A DNA stretch of 64,000 nucleotides from Epichloe hybrida. Its lineage: Eukaryota; Ascomycota; Sordariomycetes; Hypocreales; Clavicipitaceae. The notes under the pieces were generated by a model. The model ran no database searches. It had not been told where the DNA came from and saw nothing but the letters and a program-made list of their open reading frames with translations. Of the stretch, positions 56,863 through 64,000 are shown piece by piece. The stretch spans positions 1,674,001-1,738,000 of the forward strand of contig JAFEKR010000011.1 of NCBI GenBank assembly GCA_019022495.1, given 5' to 3'. Every line of letters starts with the position of its first letter. The first letter of the stretch is position 1. The position numbers were made by a program, and so were the translations under genes.

Positions 56863-59800
56863 TACCCCCTATAGCTAAGATAACTATTAAAGCTAATAAT
56901 CTAAGGTATAAGAAGAGATTATGAATAATCTCTAGTGTTATAATTAGGTAGGAATCTCCCTTATGCTAATTCTATAGTAAAAGTCCCTATATATTTAACC
57001 TAATAGAGGCTTTATAAAGCTATTTACAGGCATCTTAGAGGTCTTTATTTAATTTACCTTAATATTACCTATTACACACTACTCTTAAATCCACATCTAA
57101 TTTATATCTAGGTGCTTAAGGCTAGTTTAAAGCCTTCCTTCTATATATTTAGTAATCTAAATTATTTACTTATTATTATACTAGATAATTAAGAGCGGCG
57201 GAATGTGTACGTTAATATTATAAAGCAGCTTACTAAGAGAAATACGCTCTTTTACACTATAATTTAAGGCAAAGAGCTCTGCTTCTATACTTAAAGTTAT
57301 TACATAATATTACCTTCTAGACTTCTAATTAATCGTAGCGCTATATATAATAAAGACATAGCCTTATATTAACTTCTAAGTCTTAGGATTATTACTAAGT
57401 AAAGCATCTATACTAGAAAACAACGTATTAAAGCTATCTGCGCCTGAATATTACAAGCAGAATTTCTTTATATTCTAAGCATATAATAGAGTGCCCTATG
57501 CTAGCTTAATATGCTTTACTAACGGATTTATTATAAAAGAGGCTAGCTTTAAAGCTATAAACACTATATTAGGTCTTCTAATAATATAAAGGTACACTAA
57601 AGAGCCTATAATTACTCTATAGTAGCTAATTTCTTTATCTAAAGCTTTGTTATTATTTAGGTAGATTATAGCCGTTAGGAGAGGAGCTATAATTAAGCTC
57701 TTTAACTTGTTATTAATAATATTAGGAATAAACTTCTAAGCAATCTTTTAAATATATAATTCCTATGATAACTATATCTCTTTAGTTTCGCGGTTTCTAA
57801 TGATTTTAATGCCTAGGAATTACTTTAATTTGCCTTAGTCCTTAATGTCTAGGCTATTTATTAATTACTTATATAATTCTTTGAATTCTGCTTTAGATCC
57901 GTTAGGGTAAAGCACTATAATATTATCTACGTAGAAAAACAGGATAAAATTATCCTTTATAAAGATATATAAGTCTTCTTTCCCTTAGATAAAGCTAAGC
58001 TCTAAAAGGAATCTTTTTAAATAAAGAAACTATTATTAGGGAGCTTCCCGTAGCCTATATAATACTCTAATTATCTTCTAGAGATAACCTTTCGCGTTTA
58101 TACCCTCTAGGGGCTTGTAGAAAACAGGTTCTTCAAGTTCTGCGTGTGGGAAGGTATTCCAAACGTCATATTATCAAGTATTAAGATCATTAGCGTAGCA
58201 AACCGTGAGTAGCATTCATAGAGATCAAGAAGCAAGCGTTATAGCGTAGTTATTAAGGTTATCCTTTGGTTGTTAATTGCCTCGTACTACTATTCAAGCC
58301 TTGAACTCTGTAACTATGCCCTTTTCATTAGTTTTGTATTTGAAAACCCAGCCAAGGTCAATAATTTCCTTATGCTTGTTAGGATCAATTAGTTCCTCAG
58401 GTACGATAATTTCCTTATGCTTGTCAGGATCAATTAGTTCCTCAGGTACATCCTCCTAGCAGTTCAAGGATAGAAGCTTTAAAAGCTCCTTTGTAATCGC
58501 TTCCTTCCAGTGGTCGTGATATAGTAATGCCATCGCCTAATAATAATAGGTAGGTTCTAGAGGCATATCTTTAATACGCAAATTATACTAAGTTCCTTAG
58601 AGCGCCACAGAGAAAGCAAAAGAAAACTATACCTACCTAGCTTTCCTTAAATCCTTTTATTAATATTTTCTAGTTATAATATTATTTAAATTAATGCTAT
58701 TATCACAAGGACTATAATTCTTTATAGTCTTACCACTCTTAGTAGTAATTTCACTAGTCTCCGCGGTAGTCTCCGCGTGTTTAGCTATTACATTACTCAT
58801 AAATTTATTAATCTTATAAAACAGCGCATTATTACCTTATACCTAAAGCTCTATATTCTCTATAGTAACTAGTGCCTTATAAGAAAAGTTAGGAGGGGTT
58901 AAAAGAGCACTAATATTACCACTTTCTTACCCTAATATATAAGGTAATATTTTTACTTTAAACTAATCGTTTTCTTACTCTATAACTAAGGGCTAAAAGT
59001 TATAATTCTCCTCTTCTAGGTCTATTCCTATAAGGTCTTAACTAATTTCTTTATTAAGGTCTTTAGCTTTAAGCTCTTTAAGTAGCGCGATCATTAATAT
59101 CTTCTCTTTCTAGGCTAATTTAATCTCTTCTTCCAGTTTAAAGAATAAAGCCTTATTAAACCATACACATGCTAACATAATAACCTTATAATTACAAAGG
59201 GTTAGAACCTAGATAATATACTAAGATTTACCCTTATAACCTACAAGGTATCTAATATAAGCTTTTTACTCTAACTAAGGGATTGAGTTATTTAATTTAA
59301 TATACTCTAGAGCTTTTACTATTATAGGAAACACTTTATATCCATAAGCTTAGAGGTGCGAAATTAAGGGCTTTTAGGTCTCTAATATCTGCAAATAGGC
59401 AAGGACAGTTTTCCTAGCCTAATTCCACTAAAGTTCATATAGTGTAATCCATTTCCTATAATGCTTAAAAGGCATTCAATTTAATAGATAAACCGCCGTG
59501 TTAAATATCTTATTATTAAGTTCCAATAGGAATCTAGCCTCTAGACTTAACATACAGGCCTTCTACTTAACCACGCCCCTAGATCTCTTTGCCTTACCAT
59601 TCTAACTAGGTGTTAAGGGAGCTAAATTATAAACCACAATGCCCGTGAGGGCTATCTTGTTCTTTATATTCTCTATAAAGAGGGCCTTTTTAATATTACT
59701 ATATAAAAATCGTAGCTAAACCTTAAATTAAGTGCTTAGAAACACTACTATTATACAGAAGCTATCACAAATCCTATCCTTTAATTTAAATAAGTAGAAA

Positions 59801-60276
59801 AATCACATTAAGGTTATAAGGCATGTAAAAACACACTAATACCTATTGCTATTCTAATAAGGAGAGTCATAGTACTCTAGATTAACTAAAAGCCTATAAC
59901 CTAGTCCTTAAGGAAGTCCTTTAGGTGTAACCTATAATCTCTAGCACTTAGCTTTGCCTATAGCATAGATTTCACACTCTATAAGCTTAGGTCCTATTAA
60001 TTTAATGCCTAAAGTTATATTTATAAGCTCTACAAAAGCCCTTTTACCTAGATAACCACTTCTATAATACTAGAGATCTACATCTCCTCTTATAGGTAGC
60101 CTAGGAGCTTTGCTTAATATAGCGTTAGCCTCTTTTACGTCTTCTAATAGCCTTAAAAGCACATAAAGCTTATTAATATTATATACCCTAGCCATAGGCT
60201 AATTTTCTTTGTAAAGAAATCCCTTCTTTTAATTCTAGAAGATACCTGCCTTTATTATAATCATTGCTAATACTAG
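56863..60276 (-). pseudogene. Copia-1 minus copy pol (integrase, RT, RNase H), broken
   Basis: Read from about 60270 downwards. Pre-integrase and integrase lie at 60250-59400. An acidic linker with NSINLNNIITRK is near 58690. RT starts with HDHWKEAITKELLKLL and KEIIDLGWVFKYKTNEKG at 58300-58520. The catalytic box FFYVDNIIVLYP is at about 57905-57940, second D changed to N. RNase H with DALLSNNPKT and KAELFALNYSVKERISL is at about 57230-57420. Stops break it about every 20 codons, fewer in 58130-58510. Confidence 0.85.
58360..58449. repeat. 45-bp in-frame tandem duplication in Copia-1 RT
   Basis: Two units of 45 bp differing at one base (TTGTTAGG/TTGTCAGG) encode the repeated 15-residue block VPEELIDPxKHKEII. 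The plus-strand copy has one unit at about 35697-35741. It explains a repetitive plus-strand open frame at 58277-58459 that is not a gene. Confidence 0.9.
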
Positions 60277-60572
60277 TGTTAGTATCTACAGGATACCATT
60301 GACCTACGCGTAGGGTTTTCAGGGTGGACTAAAGTGCACGTAATCATTATATATTCTAGTCTATTAAAGTAAGCAAAAGAGGGATTAAATAGAAGCAAAG
60401 AGAGTGCGCTATTTATTATAGGAAAAGGGGCCTTAATTAGGGTTATTAGCAAAGAGGCTATATATACTAACTCTGATCGTGGCGCGGTTAGGCTAGACAT
60501 ATGGGTCCGCGATATAACGCGCTTACCTAATTAGAGGTGCGTTCCCTTATTAATATTATACTTATTCTAACA
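60277..60572 (-). repeat. Copia-2 3' LTR
   Basis: 296 bp with matching ends TGTTAG and CTAACA. Partly clean (CGATCGTGGCGCGG-type stretch near 60475-60490, GTGCACGTAATC near 60335). Only one LTR is seen in the window, so its borders rest on the ends, the polypurine tract and the jump out of Copia-1. A 73-codon minus-strand frame here is not a gene. Confidence 0.65.
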
Positions 60573-62700
60573 CTAGAAACTCTCTCTTTTTAATATAATT
60601 ATTAATGTATAATATTAATAAGAGAAGTAAATAGGAATTAAGGAACGAATAAGATTAAATAATCGCGAATAATATTATAAGAAAAGGGCAAGGGGAAGGG
60701 GTATAATAAATAACAAAATCTAATCTATAAGCCTATGTAAGGATAAGTAGGCCTAATTCTTAATACCTTTAATCTTGTTAAATTAACACAAACGTTATAA
60801 TCGCGTAACCCACCCTTCTATCCTAATAGTCGCCTTATTATTCGTAATAAATCTCTTAAATGCCTTATTTAGCAATGCCTTTGTAAATGTATTAGCAAGG
60901 TTGTTATTCCTATTAATCCATCTGATCTCGCAGATCTCTTGTTGCTTGTATGACTAATAAAGGGCTATAATATTAATTATAAGACGCTTCTCCTTTGTAG
61001 TACTAAGCTTAATAAGGCATTTATATAAAGAGTACAAATTAGTATAGATAATAACAGGAATTATAGGGAGGTTTAATTAATAAGTAATTAACCTAAGCGT
61101 TATTAAGACTACGTAAGCTATATTAGCACTAGTAACCATGCCGTAGATCTTAGAGGTAAGCACACTTCTTATAACTCTCTTACTCTTAGTAGAGCTATAG
61201 TGTATAATATTACCTTGGATTATAAAGGTGCTTTTCTCTTAGACTTCACTAGCTAGGATAAGCACATAGCCTAGCTAGGAAGTAAGGTCCTAGTTATTAG
61301 TAAATAATCCATTTATAAATGCAAAAAGCTTTGCCTTCTTAAGATTAAATAGTATAAACCTTAATCCTTAGCTTAGATTATTAATTTACTATTAAATCTA
61401 TTAGTTTAGGCTCTTTATATCTTAAGGTAATAGCTCTTAGTGTTATGTAGTAACAAAGAGGTTAAAACAGGCTTCAGGCTAGCAGATCAAGGTAATGTAC
61501 GCGCCTTGAGCTTGTTGTTCTATGTATGCCTATTTTAAATTAGTTAGCAGGATTAACTAAAGCTTTTTACTCTAGCCCTTCTGCCTTAGTGTAATTATAT
61601 TATTTTTAAGAGTTATAATACTACTATTAAAGGTTAGTAGGTTCCCTATAGAAAGGATTTACTTTGGTTTAGTAGTAAAAGAAGCGGCTTTTAATTAATC
61701 TTCCTCTTATTAAGAGAACTTATGGTTAGATAGTCTAATTGTATTGTTAGTTTACATCCCTATACACGCGAAGGTTAGGTTCTTCTTCGTTATCACGAGC
61801 AGGCATAGATTAAACGTAAAGGTTATTATCTAGAGCATTTCTCTATAGTAATAATAATACATTACCTACTAGTAGGTACTAGCTTCTATAATACTATATA
61901 GAGGCTTAATTACTTATATTATTATGCCTATAGGGTATAGGTAATAGATTTAGATAGGGATTTAGGCTAGGATTATATAACTAAGAAGCGTTCGTGCTTA
62001 TACATAGGCCTATATAATATCACGAAGCCAGAGGATAAGGCCTAGTAATAATAACGTAGGTGCTATCACGAGGATTAATTGCTAGCTAGCTTGCTGGATT
62101 GTTAGGGCCTATGTGAGGATCACTAGGTTCTTCTCATCGCCATAACCTTGGATCATAAGCCTTAACTTCTCGTACGGATCCGTTGTCTTACCCTTTACCT
62201 TATTAATAATATAGGAATTAAAAATACGAACTCCACTATGCTCTCTTTTATTATACTTAATAAACTTAAACACACCTTATTTAATTAAAGAATTAATCTT
62301 AGCTTTAGTGGATAGCTTAAAGGGTTTGCTAGGGGTCTTAATAATTCCTTCCTTATGTAATTGGATTATAAGCTTAAGGTTAGAGCTTTCCTTAGCTAAT
62401 AGAAAGACGTTAGTCTTATCTTTTATTTAATTTACATAATTAACATTAGATATAATAACAGGGGGGTTCTTCTAAGGTCTTCTAGGTCCTTACCTTAGGG
62501 GATTAGTAGGAGGGGTGGCTATAGGCTATAGGGAGGCGTCTTAGTTATTTACGCTCTTAGGAGGTCTCTCTTTATTAGGATCTTTATAAAAAGGCCTAAT
62601 AGATATTAATCTAAAGGCCTTAGGGCCTTAAGGGAGCTTAAGAGTGTAGGTCTTACTCTCTATAGCTAATAGCTTATAGGGGCCTACCTATCCTTTACCT
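60573..62700 (-). pseudogene. Copia-2 RT and RNase H, broken
   Basis: Minus-strand reading gives typical fungal Copia blocks. An RT-side segment is at about 62080-62260 (HSGVRIFNSYIINKVKGKTT, then RLMIQGYGDEKN and LTIQQAS). RNase H runs at about 60800-61350, with LGYVLILASEV, then IHYSSTKSKRVIRSVLTSKI and YGMVTSANIAYVV. The C-terminus EIRWINRNNNLANTFTKALL is at about 60870-60940. The pol stop is near 60800. It differs from Copia-1 and Copia-3 in these blocks. Several stops interrupt it. Confidence 0.8.
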
Positions 62701-62706
62701 TTATTA

Positions 62707-62785
62707 GGGAAAGCGGAGCTTTGCCTGAGATTTGCGTAATAGCAAGGCGAAGGCAAGAGGGTGGAGCAAAGCTTCCCGCTTTCCC
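62707..62785. mobile_element. 79-bp MITE-like insert with 7-bp duplication
   Basis: Flanked by the direct repeat TTTATTA (62700-62706 and 62786-62792). The ends are inverted: GGGAAAGCGG-AGCTTTGC at left against GGGAAAGCGGGAAGCTTTGC read from the right on the other strand, so 10 bp are perfect and about 8 more follow after a 2-bp indel. The core keeps CpG and is not RIP-altered. It is too short to code. The superfamily is not clear from a 7-bp duplication. Confidence 0.75.
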
Positions 62786-62792
62786 TTTATTA

Positions 62793-64000
62793 AAATAAGG
62801 TTGTCCTATAGAGATATCTCTTCTGATTAGTTAGACGTAAAATACTCTTTAGTAACTAGTTAAGAAATTTTTTTCTACCTCTCCTAACCACCTAACGCTT
62901 TTTATAAGGGGGGGGAGGAGGAGAAGGCCTACCATAGGCAATAGCTCGCCGCAGGCGGCCCCTAGCAGGGCCCCTAGAGGGCCCCCGGAGGGAATATAAA
63001 ATATCACACCTTTAAAAATAAATAAATTTAATAATGCAAAGTATTAGTAATTAATTCGCGATTACAAATACGCGGTGGTGGTAGTAGTGTTATGGTTAAA
63101 TTATGGTTGTGAAAGACTTAAACTCATAATATTACAATATCTTATAAAGACTTGTAATATATTGCTTACTTTGCGATTATAAAAAAAAAAAAACCACAGA
63201 TATAATTCGAATACGTAACCTTTTAATTCAGTTGTTTTTTGCTATTATAATATTATAAAGTAAAGTGTTACTACATTACATAAATATAATTCATAGCACG
63301 CCCCTACACTTAATTTTAACACTAAAATTAACACTAAAAAAGTATCACCCTTACTAGGCAACTCTATATAGTAGTAGGTTAGGACTAAATACTTCTTAAA
63401 AGAAACTACCTTAGGTACCTATCTAATAACCTAGAGTTAGCGCCCATAGCAAATCATTAGGAGTTAAAGTATTGTATTACCCTAGGTCCCTAAGTATCTA
63501 TAGTTATATATTAGTAAGGTTAGAAGGAGAATACTAAGTTACTTATAATTTAGTATAGCATAATTAAGCCACCATCTACCATAGTCTACCACTCTTACCC
63601 TATTCGCTCGCTTCATATTGTATTATATTATATTAGGTTCAGCGTCAGGTTCGGATATTTATTACTATATTTTATGGTTATCTACGGTTATTCTACGGTA
63701 TCTATAGTATCTACAGTATTTAGTTTCATAGTAGCAAGTATAACACTATAAAGGTAGTTCTTTCTTCTTTTAAATTAGGCAAGGAAGTAGCCTATAATAA
63801 CTATTAATCTATAAGGGCAGTCTACTACATAGGGCTAGTCTATGTAGTGTTTAATATAATTAATAGTGCTAGCCTTATTACTAACTACACTAAACGCGAC
63901 ATTCTAAGTAAATATTAGGTTATAAGCAGTATTATAATCATAGACTATATACCTATCTTTGGTTCTATATACTAAGACAGGAGTGAGGCATGAAAATGCC
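62793..64000. other. Right-edge region, no supported gene
   Basis: 62890-62990 is a GC-rich patch (GGGGGGGAGGAGGAGAAGG, GCTCGCCGCAGGCGGCCCC, GGGCCCCCGGAGGG) with mirrored G/C blocks, probably the decayed linker of Copia-2 or a separate short insert. 63000-63350 is AT-rich with a poly-A run at 63181-63192. 63580-63730 keeps a few unmutated words (TTCAGCGTCAGGTTCGG, ATTCTACGGTATC) and could be part of a leader or LTR. Nothing here supports a host gene. Confidence 0.4.

Larger units (their letters stand above)
56643..60276 (-). mobile_element. Copia-1 minus-strand copy, cut on its 5' side
   Basis: Begins with a 220-bp LTR (56643-56862), the reverse complement of 52974-53191. It extends through RNase H, RT and integrase to about 60276, where Copia-2 starts; its gag and 5' LTR are not in the window. 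The left flank is ATAGT (56638-56642). It aligns with the plus-strand copy without the Gypsy-A insert. RIP is uneven, with a preserved patch at 58130-58510. Confidence 0.93.
60277..64000 (-). mobile_element. Copia-2: second Copia family, running to or past the right edge
   Basis: Inserted into Copia-1. The 3' LTR is 60277-60572 (TGTTAGTATC ... TTCTAACA). The tract AAAAAGAGAGAG on the minus strand (about 60580-60592) directly precedes it as a polypurine primer. RNase H and RT follow on the minus strand to about 62700. The flanking target bases ACTAG are at 60272-60276. The 5' end is not identified and gag/integrase were not recognised, so the copy may be internally deleted or interrupted. Confidence 0.8.

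Noticed and set aside
58277..58459. Plus-strand frame with repeated SLCLLGSISSSGTI-like text
   Set aside because: Antisense of the Copia-1 RT; the repetition comes from the 45-bp duplication.
60279..60500. 73-codon minus frame starting MSSLTAPRSE
   Set aside because: Lies wholly in the Copia-2 LTR and has no recognisable feature.
63181..63260. tRNA-like word (GGTTACGTATTCGAATTA) next to a poly-A/T run on the minus strand
   Set aside because: The B-box-like match is imperfect, the T stem pairs poorly and no matching acceptor 5' half is found at the right distance.

Overview
The window is fungal nuclear DNA, most likely from a filamentous ascomycete (Pezizomycotina). Almost all of it is AT-rich and packed with broken LTR retrotransposons. 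Their coding regions are full of stop codons and show CpA-to-TpA and TpG-to-TpA style changes, the mark of repeat-induced point mutation (RIP). No host housekeeping gene, rRNA, tRNA or CRISPR array was found. The species cannot be told from the sequence alone. The picture of an AT-rich, transposon-filled block with a small balanced-composition island carrying short cysteine-rich secreted proteins is known from plant-pathogenic fungi with compartmented genomes.

Layout. I use local family names only. 1-4.5 kb: a Copia element (Copia-3, minus strand) running off the left edge. 5.3-28.7 kb: a nest. A Gypsy-A element (267-bp LTR) is split exactly inside its LTR by Gypsy-C (5415-24509, about 500-bp LTRs, 4-bp target duplication GTAT). 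Gypsy-C in turn holds Gypsy-B (15542-22490, 202-bp LTRs, duplication GTTTA), a Mutator-like MITE (6061-6521) and a SINE-like insert (9822-10110). Gypsy-B holds a hAT-like MITE (18044-18451) and a solo LTR-D. The remaining Gypsy-A body carries an 829-bp unidentified insert and a solo Gypsy-A LTR. 28.7-30.75 kb: a second LTR-D joined to a broken Copia-3 gag. 30.75-53.2 kb: an (ATTAC)-rich sequence split by Copia-1 (32057-53191), which is split by Gypsy-A plus-strand (36698-52423), which is split by Gypsy-A minus-strand (43034-50854). All three insertions have perfect 5-bp duplications, and two of them have an empty site visible elsewhere in this window.

54.1-56.64 kb is the only stretch with ordinary base composition. 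It holds two intact single-exon genes in convergent orientation. The first (54555-54902, plus) encodes a 115-aa secreted protein with six cysteines. The second (56324-56563, minus) encodes a 79-aa secreted protein with eight cysteines. Between them is a possible decayed gene with splice-site-like signals. These are candidate secreted effectors by architecture only; I recognise no named family. A second Copia-1 copy (minus strand) begins 79 bp upstream of the second gene's start and is cut at 60276 by another Copia (Copia-2), which runs towards the right edge and carries a tiny MITE with 7-bp duplications.

All seven reverse transcriptases whose catalytic motif I could read have lost at least one of the paired aspartates to asparagine, so none of these copies can be autonomous. 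The short DNA inserts with clean sequence (6061-6521, 9822-10110, 62707-62785) appear to have arrived after, or to have escaped, RIP.
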